Assembly: GCF_000444875.1 (NCBI RefSeq)
Contig: NC_021985.1
Coordinates: 7,646,170-7,710,169 of the forward strand
Reading direction: 5' to 3'
DNA from: Streptomyces collinus Tu 365
Lineage (GTDB): Bacteria > Actinomycetota > Actinomycetes > Streptomycetales > Streptomycetaceae
DNA: 64,000 nt
A program made the translations under genes and the position numbers. Below, piece by piece: positions 9,132-16,374 of the stretch. The notes below the pieces were generated by a model. It was given only the letters and a program-made list of their open reading frames with translations, had not been told where the DNA came from and did no database searches. The stretch's first letter is position 1; every line of letters begins with the position of its first letter.

Positions 9132-9405
9132 TCACGTTCCCGCCGTGCAGCGCCAGAAGTCCCGCATCAGCGGGGGAGGGGCCGGGTCGACCATCGCCAC
9201 CTGGGTCAGCAGGATCGTCACCGTCCCCGTGGACGGGACCAGGTGGGCCGTGATGGACTCCCGTGTCATCGGCGCCGAACCGCCGACGTCCAGCGACCCG
9301 ACGGCGACCACCTCGACGTCGTCCCCCCCGGGCCACCAGCGCCACGGCCCCGGGGACCGCCCCCCGGTCGACGTACCGTCGCAGGGTCTCGTGCAGATCG
9401 CTCAT
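9132..9405 (-). pseudogene. Decayed beta-lactamase-family serine hydrolase
   Basis: The first 28 codons from ATG 9405 read as the N-terminus of a class C-like serine hydrolase (L-R-R-Y-V-D-R-G-A-V-P-G-A-V-A-L-V-A-R-G). A run of seven C at 9323-9329 breaks the frame. Removing one base restores a reading that continues D-D-V-E-V-V-A-V-G-S-L and later ends R-D-F-W-R-C-T-A-G-T before a stop at 9132-9134, which resembles the usual C-terminus of the same family. The middle 250 or so residues, including the S-x-x-K catalytic motif, are missing. The locus is thus a deletion remnant with an added frameshift and should be inactive. Confidence 0.7.
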
Positions 9406-9879
9406 CAGCGGACCTCTTCCCGACAGACGCGGCGGGACGCGGTGCCCCGCCCCGTCCTGACGACAGACACCCGGCGATCCGGGAACTCATCGCCGCGAGG
9501 GCCGGAGCCCCCAAGAGCCCTGCCATCCCCGTACCGACGGGCGCAGACGCGCCGCCGCCCCTCGCGCGGCCTCGGCCCCGGCCCTCGTCGTGGGGCCGGG
9601 GCCGAGCGCTGTCCGCCGACCTGTACGGCCAACGGGGGAGGGGGCCTGAGGCGGCCGGGGGCCGGGGGGCCGGGTAGGGAGCCTGAGGAGCCGGGGGGCG
9701 GCGAGGGAGCCTGGCGTGACCGAGGGGGCCGGTGACCGTGTCCGCACCGGCCCCCTCTCCGTTCCCCGGCCGTCCGGGTCAGCCGGGCCGGCTGCCGGTC
9801 ACCGGGCAGGTGGCGCGTACCGGCGGGAGCCCAAGGCGGAACCCGGCGCTTGACGGCCGGTGCGGGACGCCGCCGCGCG
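9406..9879. other. Gap with hairpin, no gene seen
   Basis: This 474-base stretch holds G-rich imperfect repeats of gggagcctg and gccgggggcc (9640-9725) and one strong hairpin, listed separately. Open frames here lack ribosome sites and motifs. Confidence 0.5.
9722..9757. terminator. Strong hairpin downstream of DUF3618 gene
   Basis: GAGGGGGCCGGTG and its exact complement form a 13-bp stem with a 10-base loop. It lies about 120 bases past the stop of the DUF3618/holin-like pair and can serve as its terminator. Confidence 0.6.
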
Positions 9880-10302
9880 TCACCTCTTCTTGCGGCGGAT
9901 CAGCCACACGAGCGTGCCCGCGGCGGCGGCCGCGACGAGCAGTTGGCGGTTGCCGCGTGCCTTGTGCAGGCCCTGGGCCGTGGTGGCCCGTGCCTGCCCG
10001 GCGGCCTGGACGGCCCGCTCCCTGACCGGGTCGGGCAGCTTGTCCTGGACGCGGGACGCGGCTTCGGCAGCCTTGGCCTTGACCTGCTCGGCCTTGAGTG
10101 CGGCTTGTTCCTTCAGCTCCCCGGCCTTCACGGCGGCCTGTTCCTTCATCTCGGCGGCCTTCTCCTGCGCGCGGGCCTTGACGTCGGTCTTGGCCGCGAG
10201 CGCCTGGACGGTGTCGCCGAGCTCGTGTCGGGTGTGCTCGATCTGCTCGCGCAGTTCCTCCGGGCTCTGCGCGGTGGGCTCGTCGTGAGGCGGCTGCGTC
10301 AT
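9880..10302 (-). CDS. DUF3618 protein
   Basis: This 140-residue protein has the DUF3618 signature at residues 12-50 (S-P-E-E-L-R-E-Q-I-E-H-T-R-H-E-L-G-D-T-V-x-A-L). A long Ala/Lys/Glu-rich amphipathic helical region follows, and a single hydrophobic helix lies near the C-terminus before R-R-K-K-R. It is predicted to be a membrane-tethered helical protein of unknown function. The ATG at 10302 overlaps the stop of the upstream gene by 4 bases (ATGA), so translation of the two is coupled. The DUF3618 plus holin-like pairing is a recurrent actinobacterial arrangement and suggests a role at the cell envelope, not a known reaction. Confidence 0.85.
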   Translation of the reverse strand: MTQPPHDEPTAQSPEELREQIEHTRHELGDTVQALAAKTDVKARAQEKAAEMKEQAAVKAGELKEQAALKAEQVKAKAAEAASRVQDKLPDPVRERAVQAAGQARATTAQGLHKARGNRQLLVAAAAAGTLVWLIRRKKR

Positions 10303-10751
10303 CGGTGGGCACTCTCCTTGATCTCGGCCACGTCGGCCTTCACGTTCTCGATCGTCTCCTCGGGCGCGGGCGGGGCGGCCGAGGAGACCTCCTTCTTCCC
10401 GGTCAGCGCCATCACCGCGGCGACCAGGCCGAGGACCGCGGTCACGATGAGGCCCGCGGCCCACACCGGCAGTGCCACCGCGAGCGCGGCGATGACGGTG
10501 GCCACCAGGGCCTCCAGCATCAGGAACCCGACCAGTCCGGCACCGCCGAACAGCCCGCCGCCCTTGCCGTAGCGCTTGCCCTTCTCCTTCATCTCCGCCT
10601 GCGCCAAGCGCAGTTCCCCGCGCACCAGCTCACTGAGCTGCTGCGAGGCACGCTGCACCAGCTCACCCACCGGCTCTTGCGCCGACGCCTGCGCCGACGC
10701 CTGCGGCGCCGGCCGGCTCGTATCGTGGCGCGGCTGCGTATCCGACGACAT
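10299..10751 (-). CDS. Actinobacterial holin-like (phage holin family/DUF1469) protein
   Basis: The 150-residue product has an N-terminal Gln/Ala-rich stretch, then the typical core V-Q-R-A-S-Q-Q-L-S-E-L-V-R-G-E-L-R-L-A-Q-A-E-M-K-x-K-G-K followed by two adjacent membrane helices at about residues 75-120 separated by P-V-W. This matches the putative holin superfamily (Holin-X/DUF1469), which in chromosomes is not linked to phage lysis and whose role is unknown. I chose ATG 10751 because GGAGGTG sits 6 bases upstream, over GTG 10760. No lysis or phage genes lie nearby. Confidence 0.85.
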   Translation of the reverse strand: MSSDTQPRHDTSRPAPQASAQASAQEPVGELVQRASQQLSELVRGELRLAQAEMKEKGKRYGKGGGLFGGAGLVGFLMLEALVATVIAALAVALPVWAAGLIVTAVLGLVAAVMALTGKKEVSSAAPPAPEETIENVKADVAEIKESAHR

Positions 10752-10876
10752 GGCGATCACCTCCCGTCACTCTGCTGCTCCAGTTGGGCCGGAAAACGCC
10801 GTCGACGTCTTCCTGTGACGGCGTGAGTACCCCCGACGGGCCGGTTCAGGGCAGCAGTGTTCGAACTGATCACCTG

Positions 10877-10918
10877 TGGTGCCGCCTGGGCCGGCATGCG
10901 CGGGCCGCGGCGGCACCA
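10877..10918. terminator. Hairpin after beta-lactamase-family gene
   Basis: TGGTGCCGCC pairs with GGCGGCACCA over 10 bp, with a second inner GGCC/GGCC stem. It lies 38-79 bases beyond the stop of the minus-strand hydrolase gene. Confidence 0.55.
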
Positions 10919-10955
10919 CCGGGCCGCCCTTCAGGGCTGGACGTCAGGCCGGCCT

Positions 10956-11885
10956 TCAAGGGGACGGGCGCCGCCGGTGAAGGTGTTCGACCGCCAGTCG
11001 GGCCGCCGCACCGAGGACTGAATCGGGCGGCAGGGTTCTCCGGCCCGGTCGGGCCGGTCGGCCCGGTCGGGTGAACACCGCCACGGCGAACCGGGAACCG
11101 TCCGGGTACTCCACGACCCCCACGTCGTTGCTGGCGCAGCCGGGCAGGGTTCCCGATTTGGCTGCCACCCGCACCTCGCCGCCGAACCCGGTGGCGATCT
11201 TCCGGGTCAGCCGCTGCTGGCCGAGCAGGGTGCGCACCGCCCGGCAGGCGGCTGCGGGGCCGGCCCGGTCGAGCCAGATCAGTTGCAGCAGGGCCGCCAT
11301 CTGCCCGGCAGTCGCGCTGGTGATGCGGCCGGGCCGCAGGGACGGTGAGGTCAGGGCGCGCTCCCAGATACGGTCGGCGTCCGCGGGGGAGGCGGATTCG
11401 CTCATCGCGCGGGCCATGTCGGCCCAGCCCGCGTGGCCCGTGTCGCGGCCGATGGCGTCGAACTCCTGCTGGATCGTCCCCGCCAGCCGTATCCGGTCGA
11501 GGCCCAGGCGACCCAGCCGGTCGTGGACGCGGGACAGTGACACCCGGCGTATCAGCAGGTCGGTCGCGGTGTTGTCGCTGATGGTGAGCATCATCCGGGC
11601 GGCATCGCGCAGGGACACCTCGGCAACGTCCTCGAAGATGCAGAATCCCTGGCCGCCGGGCGTGGCCCGCGCCGGCGAGAGGAGGACACGTTCCGTCGGA
11701 TCGAGCATCCCCTCGGCGCCCTGGCAGAACAGCTCCAGCGCCACCACGATCTTGAATGTGGACGCGGCGACCATCGGTTCGGCGTCCCCGAACATCACCC
11801 GGTTCTCACTGTCGACGTCCAGGGCGGCCACACTGCCTTCGCACCCGGCCTCGCTGAACACCTGCCGCAGTCTCCGTTCGATCAT
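10956..11885 (-). CDS. Serine beta-lactamase-family hydrolase, no signal peptide
   Basis: The 309-residue product has the three landmark motifs of class A beta-lactamases: S-T-F-K at 42-45 (catalytic Ser and Lys), S-D-N at 103-105 and K-S-G-T at 243-246. The general base motif E-x-x-L-N of the omega loop is not evident, so deacylation of beta-lactams may be weak and the enzyme may instead hydrolyse another ester or amide. There is no signal peptide or Tat motif, so it should be cytoplasmic, unlike most Streptomyces beta-lactamases. A Pro/Arg-rich insert near the C-terminus (P-G-R-P-A-R-P-G-R-R) is encoded by short G/C repeats. A 19-bp palindrome at 11924-11942 sits just upstream of the start and probably binds a regulator. 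Confidence 0.85.
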   Translation of the reverse strand: MIERRLRQVFSEAGCEGSVAALDVDSENRVMFGDAEPMVAASTFKIVVALELFCQGAEGMLDPTERVLLSPARATPGGQGFCIFEDVAEVSLRDAARMMLTISDNTATDLLIRRVSLSRVHDRLGRLGLDRIRLAGTIQQEFDAIGRDTGHAGWADMARAMSESASPADADRIWERALTSPSLRPGRITSATAGQMAALLQLIWLDRAGPAAACRAVRTLLGQQRLTRKIATGFGGEVRVAAKSGTLPGCASNDVGVVEYPDGSRFAVAVFTRPGRPARPGRRTLPPDSVLGAAARLAVEHLHRRRPSP

Positions 11886-11923
11886 CCGGCCACGATGACC
11901 CGCCCCTCGGGCGCATCACGGGT

Positions 11924-11942
11924 GGTTCGCCTACGGCGAACC
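11924..11942. promoter_or_regulatory. Palindromic operator candidate upstream of the hydrolase gene
   Basis: GGTTCGCCTACGGCGAACC is a perfect 8-bp inverted repeat around a 3-base centre, 39 bases upstream of the GTG/ATG region of the minus-strand beta-lactamase-family gene. The position and tight symmetry suit a dimeric repressor site; a short hairpin is the alternative. Confidence 0.45.
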
Positions 11943-11956
11943 GAACGCAGTGGGCG

Positions 11957-12313
11957 CTATTGGAGGCTGAGGGTGCGTGTGATCCCGGCGCCGACGGTCG
12001 TGGCGAGAACCCAGCCGACGGCGATCAGCTGGCCGACGCCCGTGACCGTCAGGGGCAGTTCGGGCCTTCCTGGACGGTGCAGCTCACCTGTCAGGGGGTC
12101 CAAGCGCCGCTCTCCCGGCGGATGCGGAACCCACCCGTTCCAGGAACCGTCGAGGTAGGTCCGGTTCGTCCACAACGCGTGGTCGGTGCCGACGACGAAC
12201 TCCTCCTTGTTCCCGTTCAGGTGTGGTGGTTGTGCCGGGGCAGGGCGGAGAGCCCGAACCCCGTGTGCACATGACGAGTCGATCACGGGCCTACGGGGGA
12301 GGGCCACGCACAA
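11957..12313 (-). pseudogene. Tectonin/PLL-like repeat remnant fused to a membrane tail
   Basis: In this frame codons at about 12217 to 12131 encode N-G-N-K-E-E-F-V-V-G-T-D-H-A-L-W followed by G-S-W-N-G-W, which resembles one blade of the beta-propeller (PLL/tectonin) repeats of exported Streptomyces proteins. The remaining 40 residues include one hydrophobic helix (L-I-A-V-G-W-V-L-A-T-T-V-G-A-G) and look like the tail of an unrelated membrane protein. There is no good start codon or ribosome site. I read it as two gene fragments joined by deletion, not as a working gene. Confidence 0.45.
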
Positions 12314-12338
12314 CTACCGGCAGAACGGCAGCGGTTGT

Positions 12339-12917
12339 TCAGCTGCGGGATGCCTTGTCGGCTTGGCTCAGGCGGAGTGCGGAGACGAGGAAGAAGACCC
12401 CGCCGAGGAAGGCGTAGCCGGCGAGGCTGCTCAGGGAGGGGTCGCTCTTGCCGGCCTGGGCGATGAAGGAGGCTCCGGCGAGAGTGGAGATGCCTCCGCT
12501 GGCGATCATCGGCCACTGACCCGCCATCCCGCGTCGCAGGAGGCCGACGACCAGCTGGACCAGGCCCGCGGTGATGGCCCAGGCTCCCCAGACCCGCAGC
12601 ACGGCCGGGATGCCCGAGGTGGTGGCGGCGACCAGTCCCGCGGTGGTGAGGGAGCTGAACGCGATGTTCACGTGGAGACCGCGCACGGGCCCGCGCCTCG
12701 CCTTGGCGGACCTGGCGTCGACGACCGCGCACGCCACGTCGAACGCGGGGTAGATCACCAGCAGTGTCGTGCTGAGTGGGTTCAAGGTGTGGGCGGAGGC
12801 AAGCAGCAGCGCGGCCCACACCGTGGCGAACGCGAAGCGCAGAAGGTAGAGGCGGCGTAGCGCTGCGGTGCCGCCCGCGATGGGGGCGGGGGCCGGGGCG
12901 GCGACGGAGGAGTCCAT
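12339..12917 (-). CDS. Six-helix membrane protein (DUF308-like)
   Basis: The 192-residue product has about six membrane segments from residue 20 to 185, with short loops and no charged catalytic motif. Helix pairs with G-I-S-T-L-A-G-A and a conserved W-G-A-W in the middle resemble the DUF308/HdeD-like group, which in enterobacteria is linked to acid stress. ATG 12917 has AAAGGAC just upstream. It is divergent from a TetR gene, and the shared 148-base gap carries two copies of an inverted operator, so it is almost certainly the main target of that regulator. A role as a drug or stress membrane protein is inference. Confidence 0.8.
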   Translation of the reverse strand: MDSSVAAPAPAPIAGGTAALRRLYLLRFAFATVWAALLLASAHTLNPLSTTLLVIYPAFDVACAVVDARSAKARRGPVRGLHVNIAFSSLTTAGLVAATTSGIPAVLRVWGAWAITAGLVQLVVGLLRRGMAGQWPMIASGGISTLAGASFIAQAGKSDPSLSSLAGYAFLGGVFFLVSALRLSQADKASRS

Positions 12918-12967
12918 GAGGGGTCCTTTCGGCGAGGGCGGCAACGCAAGCCCAGCGCGGTGAAGGC

Positions 12968-13045
12968 GTGAGGGAGAACGTTCGTTCTTCCCTTCATTTA
13001 AGAGGTCCTCTTCTCCCGCTGTCAAGACCGAACGTTCTCCCTCAC
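12968..13045. promoter_or_regulatory. Paired inverted operators between membrane gene and tetR-type gene
   Basis: GTGAGGGAGAACGTTCG (12968-12984) recurs as its exact complement at 13029-13045. Each arm contains the palindrome GAACGTTC, so each can bind a TetR dimer. The AT-rich 40 bases between them should contain both divergent promoters, meaning the regulator would shut off both genes, including its own. Confidence 0.75.
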
Positions 13046-13065
13046 CCGGCTGGTACGGTGAGGCC

Positions 13066-13689
13066 ATGAGTACGGGCACAGAGGGCGGGAGCATGTCTGA
13101 GGCACGGGCGCGGCTGCTCGACACGGCCACCCGGATCTTCTACGCCGAGGGGATCCACTCCGTCGGCGTGGACCGGATCATCGCGGAGGCTCAGGTCACT
13201 CGCGCGACCCTGTACCGGCACTTCAAGGGAAAGGAGGAGTTGATCCTTTCCTACCTCCAGCGGGCCGATCACGGCATGAGGGGCCAGGTGGCTGCCATCC
13301 GAGAACAGGGCCTGTCGGCGCCCGACACGGTCCGCGCCGTCAGCCGGTCCATCGCCGAGGGCATCCAGTCCGCCGGGTTCCGCGGATGTGCCTTCCTCAA
13401 CGCGGCGGCCGAGTATCCCGAGCCCGGGCACCCCGTCCACCGGGCCGTGCTGGACCATCGGCACTGGTTCCTGGAGACCGCCACACAGCTCCTGGAAGAC
13501 GCCGGCTGTGCTCCCGCCGAAGTGGCGGGCCGGCACTTCGTCATGCTCCGGGACGGCGCCATGGCGGCCGGCTGCCTGTCCGACCCGAAGCCGGTCTGTG
13601 AGACCTTTCTGCACGGCGTCGAGGGCATCCTGCGGACGGGTACGGCGTCAGCGTCTGACTCGGACGGCCCCGGCACCCCGTCCGCATGA
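13066..13689 (+). CDS. TetR-family transcriptional regulator
   Basis: A 207-residue one-component repressor. The N-terminal helix-turn-helix spans about residues 12-60: A-R-L-L-D-T-A-T-R-I-F, then V-D-R-I-I-A-E-A-Q-V-T-R-A-T-L-Y-R-H-F-K-G-K-E-E-L, textbook TetR. The C-terminal ligand domain has a C-A-F-L-N-A-A-A-E-Y segment typical of the AcrR-like subgroup. ATG 13093 in the same frame also has an upstream G-rich site and could be the start. It is divergent from the six-helix membrane gene and shares with it the paired operators at 12968-13045. The inducing ligand is unknown. Confidence 0.92.
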   Translation: MSTGTEGGSMSEARARLLDTATRIFYAEGIHSVGVDRIIAEAQVTRATLYRHFKGKEELILSYLQRADHGMRGQVAAIREQGLSAPDTVRAVSRSIAEGIQSAGFRGCAFLNAAAEYPEPGHPVHRAVLDHRHWFLETATQLLEDAGCAPAEVAGRHFVMLRDGAMAAGCLSDPKPVCETFLHGVEGILRTGTASASDSDGPGTPSA

Positions 13690-13873
13690 CCATCCGACTG
13701 TGAACCAGGCGACCCGCGATCAGGTTGCCCGGCCGTCGCCCTCGGTGTCGAGTCCCTCTCCTGGCGGCCGAAGGACGGTGACAGAAGTGGCCCGTCTGAC
13801 AACGCGGGGCCGCAAAGCCCTCCGGTTTACGTCGGAGGCGTTTGCGGGCCGGGCGAGGGGCAACGCGCAGTCC

Positions 13874-14347
13874 ATGACTGAAGCGAAATCCGGAACCAAC
13901 AGTAAGCCGGCCGCCTCACGTGCGACCGCGGGCAAGGCGCGGCACGCTGCCGACAAGGCGACCGCGCCCGCCGCCGGGGCCGTGAAGGGCGCCGCGGACA
14001 AGGCGACTGACACCGCGTCGGCCGCGAAGTCGGCGGCCGTCTCCGGGGCCGAGCGCTCGGCCGAGACGGTCGGTTCGACGGCACAGGGGATGGCCCGAGC
14101 GGTCGAGTCCGGTCGTCAGACGCTGGTCGCGACGACCGGGCAGGTCGCGGCCACGGCCAAGGCGGCCACCGTGCAGGTGGCCACCACGGCGAAGACGGCT
14201 CTCGCGGTGATCGCCCACCGCAAGCTGATCGCCGCCGGTGTCGGTGCGGGTGTGACCGCGCTGACGGCCGCCTCCTACGCGGCGGGCCGCCGTTCGAGCC
14301 GTCACAGCCACGGCCCGATCACCCGGCTGACCGGCGGCCGTATCTGA
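13874..14347 (+). CDS. Ala/Lys/Thr-rich helical protein with C-terminal hydrophobic helix
   Basis: The 157-residue product is dominated by heptad-like Ala/Thr/Lys repeats (A-A-D-K-A-T and A-T-T-A-K-T-A variants) between residues 15 and 115, followed by one hydrophobic helix (L-I-A-A-G-V-G-A-G-V-T-A-L-T-A) and a basic tail. This composition resembles LEA-like or phasin-like stress proteins. GTG 13787 in the same frame, with AAGGA 11 bases upstream, may be the real start and would add 29 residues with coding-like third positions. It lies downstream of the TetR gene but has no evident link to it. Function unknown. Confidence 0.6.
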   Translation: MTEAKSGTNSKPAASRATAGKARHAADKATAPAAGAVKGAADKATDTASAAKSAAVSGAERSAETVGSTAQGMARAVESGRQTLVATTGQVAATAKAATVQVATTAKTALAVIAHRKLIAAGVGAGVTALTAASYAAGRRSSRHSHGPITRLTGGRI

Positions 14348-14690
14348 CGCCCCGTTCGGGCGGTGGGCCCACGGGCCCACCGCACGGCTCCGCACCCGTC
14401 ACTCGTACGTGCGCCCCTCTCCGCCGACTCGCGGCACCGTCACACCCCACGCTCCGTGCGTCGCGTTCCGAGCCCGCCTCCGCGATCACCGCCGCGAGCA
14501 TTTCTCGTCCCCGGCACTGCTACCGACGCACATCTTCGAGTCCGGCGACCATCCGCGCCCGGACCCATCTCCGGGCGTTCCGAGTCGGATTCCTCCGGAT
14601 CGCGTGGGGTGGCGTCATGGTGAAACGTTCCGCCTGGGGCACTAGCCCAAGTGATCTTCATCGGAAGTCTGCTTGGGAGGAACGTCCATC
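14348..14690. other. 343-base gap before the Mrr-like gene
   Basis: No gene seen. It opens with a hairpin, CGGGCGGTGGGCCC/GGGCCCACCG-like, at about 14358-14381 that can end transcription of the preceding gene. The last 100 bases have lower GC and probably contain the promoter of the downstream gene. Confidence 0.45.
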
Positions 14691-15551
14691 GTGACTGTGC
14701 CTACTCGCCCGTTGCGTCCTGCGCGTCGTGGCCCGCGCTTCGATCTGCGTACGACGGCCTGGTTCTTCGTTCTTCTCGCTCTGCTGCTGAGCCTTGGCGG
14801 GGTGATCGCCCGCACCGCCGCGCAGGCCGCACAACGCCGCCCCGTCTGGGCGGTGATTCTTCTGCTGCTGGCCTCGGCCGCTGTGATCGCCGGTCACCGG
14901 GGCCGGCGCCGGTGGTCGGCCCGCAGAGCGTTGCGCCGTGCCACCGAAGCTCTTGAGGCGGCGGCGGAAACGGCGGCTCACTCGCTGCAGGAGCCTGCCG
15001 TGGCCGCTGCCCCCGTTGAGGCGGTCGCCCCGCCTGTGGCGCCGGCGCCGGCACCGGCGTGGGAGCCGGCGACGCCGGCGGCAACGACCCCGGCAGCGGG
15101 CGTCGCGCCTGCGGAGGAGACCCTGCTGCTGGATGCCGCTGTCGTTCCGCAGGTGATGGACTACGCGGTCCTGGACCCCGATGAGTTCGAGCGGGCGATA
15201 GCCGAGCTGTGTGTCCGCGACGGATGCACGGACGTCGAAGTGGTCGGCGGAGCGGGCGACTTGGGAGCGGACGTCCTCGCGGTGGCCCCGAGCGGACACC
15301 GCCTGGTGGTGCAGTGCAAACGGTACGGCGAGGGCAACAGGGTCGGCTCGCAGGACCTCCAGCGTTTCGGCGGTACCTGCTTCACCGTCCACGAAGCCGA
15401 CATCGCCGTCCTCGTGACCACCGCCGACTTCACGGCACCGGCCCTGGAGTACGCCGAGCAGTGCGGGATCGTGTGCATGGACGCCGAGGCCCTCACGGCG
15501 TGGCATCTGGGCACGGGGCCCAGCCCATGGGAGACGTCCTACGAGGCGTGA
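14691..15551 (+). CDS. Membrane-anchored Mrr-like (type IV) restriction endonuclease domain protein
   Basis: The 286-residue protein has two membrane helices (about residues 21-40 and 53-69), an Ala/Pro-rich linker (100-150) and a C-terminal PD-(D/E)xK nuclease domain of the Mrr_cat type. Catalytic residues are visible: E166 in D-P-D-E-F-E, D194 in G-D-L-G-A-D-V-L-A, and Q208-x-K210 in V-V-Q-C-K-R-Y-G. It probably cuts modified or foreign DNA at the cell membrane, which fits a defence or DNA-uptake surveillance role. GTG 14691 follows a GGGAGGA site by about 10 bases; TTG 14673 is less likely. No methylase or other defence gene is adjacent. Confidence 0.85.
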   Translation: MTVPTRPLRPARRGPRFDLRTTAWFFVLLALLLSLGGVIARTAAQAAQRRPVWAVILLLLASAAVIAGHRGRRRWSARRALRRATEALEAAAETAAHSLQEPAVAAAPVEAVAPPVAPAPAPAWEPATPAATTPAAGVAPAEETLLLDAAVVPQVMDYAVLDPDEFERAIAELCVRDGCTDVEVVGGAGDLGADVLAVAPSGHRLVVQCKRYGEGNRVGSQDLQRFGGTCFTVHEADIAVLVTTADFTAPALEYAEQCGIVCMDAEALTAWHLGTGPSPWETSYEA

Positions 15552-15560
15552 ACCCCTGCT

Positions 15561-15581
15561 TCGACGACATGGTCTCGTCGA
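15561..15581. terminator. Small hairpin between convergent genes
   Basis: TCGACGA pairs with TCGTCGA around a 7-base loop in the 32-base gap between the Mrr-like gene and the DUF4232 gene, which point at each other. Confidence 0.4.
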
Positions 15582-15583
15582 GC

Positions 15584-16174
15584 TCAGTCGTTGACGGGGA
15601 TCCGGCGGGCGAGGGCGGTGACCCGGAGGTCTCCATGGTCCACCCACTGGGGGAACTCCAGCGTCTTGTGGCTGGTGGCAGCGGGAGGAGTGACCTGGAG
15701 GTAGGCGGCGTGGACGGCGTCCGGGGTGCCGGAGTCGGCGTGGGTCCACGATATGACCGCCTCGGCACTCTGGCCCTGCCGGAGGGTGAGAGTGGACTTG
15801 GCCGGGCTCCTGGCGTACCAGGTGTCGCCCCAGTGGGTGGTGGAGTGCAGCGTCCGGTGAGCGGCGTTCTCCAGGCCAAGGCCGGGGTAGCCACGCAGCA
15901 GGCAGGTACGGGCGCTGGTGTTCTTCAGCTTGAGGACCACACCCTGGTGGTTCATGCCGCCGGCCAGGCCCCGGCCGAAGGAGGCGGTCAGGGCCGACAC
16001 GGAGCAGGTCGGCGTGGTGGCCGAGGCGGCCTGCGCGACCGCGGTGCCGGTCGCGCACAGCCCGGCGGCGGTCATCGCGGCCAGCGCCGCGCGCGCGATG
16101 CGCGAGTGGCCGTACAGCGCGGGGCGGGTGTCCTCAGCGGTGCGGTGCGGGTGGGCGCGGTACTGCTTCGTCAT
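15584..16174 (-). CDS. Secreted DUF4232 protein
   Basis: This 196-residue exported protein has a long signal peptide: a basic start, the hydrophobic stretch A-A-L-A-A-M-T-A-A-G-L-C-A-T-G-T-A-V-A, and cleavage near A-Q-A at about 49. The mature part matches DUF4232: a C-S-V-S-A-L near residue 57, L-K-N-T-S-A-R-T-C-L-L-R-G-Y-P-G (84-99) and repeated beta strands with W-x-D. Two cysteines, 57 and 91, likely form a disulphide. The family is common in Streptomyces, sometimes as lipoproteins; here no lipobox is present. Function is unknown. It is the first gene after the operon terminator at 16293-16326 and is probably independent. Confidence 0.85.
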   Translation of the reverse strand: MTKQYRAHPHRTAEDTRPALYGHSRIARAALAAMTAAGLCATGTAVAQAASATTPTCSVSALTASFGRGLAGGMNHQGVVLKLKNTSARTCLLRGYPGLGLENAAHRTLHSTTHWGDTWYARSPAKSTLTLRQGQSAEAVISWTHADSGTPDAVHAAYLQVTPPAATSHKTLEFPQWVDHGDLRVTALARRIPVND

Positions 16175-16292
16175 GACGAACCTTCTCCTTCGAACCTTGG
16201 TCGTCGGCCTGCGATTCGGTCTTCTCAAGGTGTGATGCTTCGCGCGCTGAGAATGTTCGGGCGAATTCGCGCCGGGCTGCGATGGCCTGGGT

Positions 16293-16326
16293 CGGGCTGC
16301 GACGCGTTGCTTCGCGTCGCAGCCCG
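16293..16326. terminator. Terminator of the LuxC/LuxE operon
   Basis: CGGGCTGCGACGCG pairs perfectly with its complement over 14 bp around a TTGCTT loop, 49 bases beyond the stop of the last operon gene. It is the strongest hairpin in this part of the window. Confidence 0.75.
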
Positions 16327-16374
16327 GCCTTCTTCCCCCCTCCGGGGCCCCGTCCCCCTCGGCCCCGACTGGCG

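Noticed and set aside
10299..10751. Prophage lysis gene
   Set aside because: Holin-like proteins of this type occur widely in actinobacterial chromosomes, and no other phage genes are nearby.
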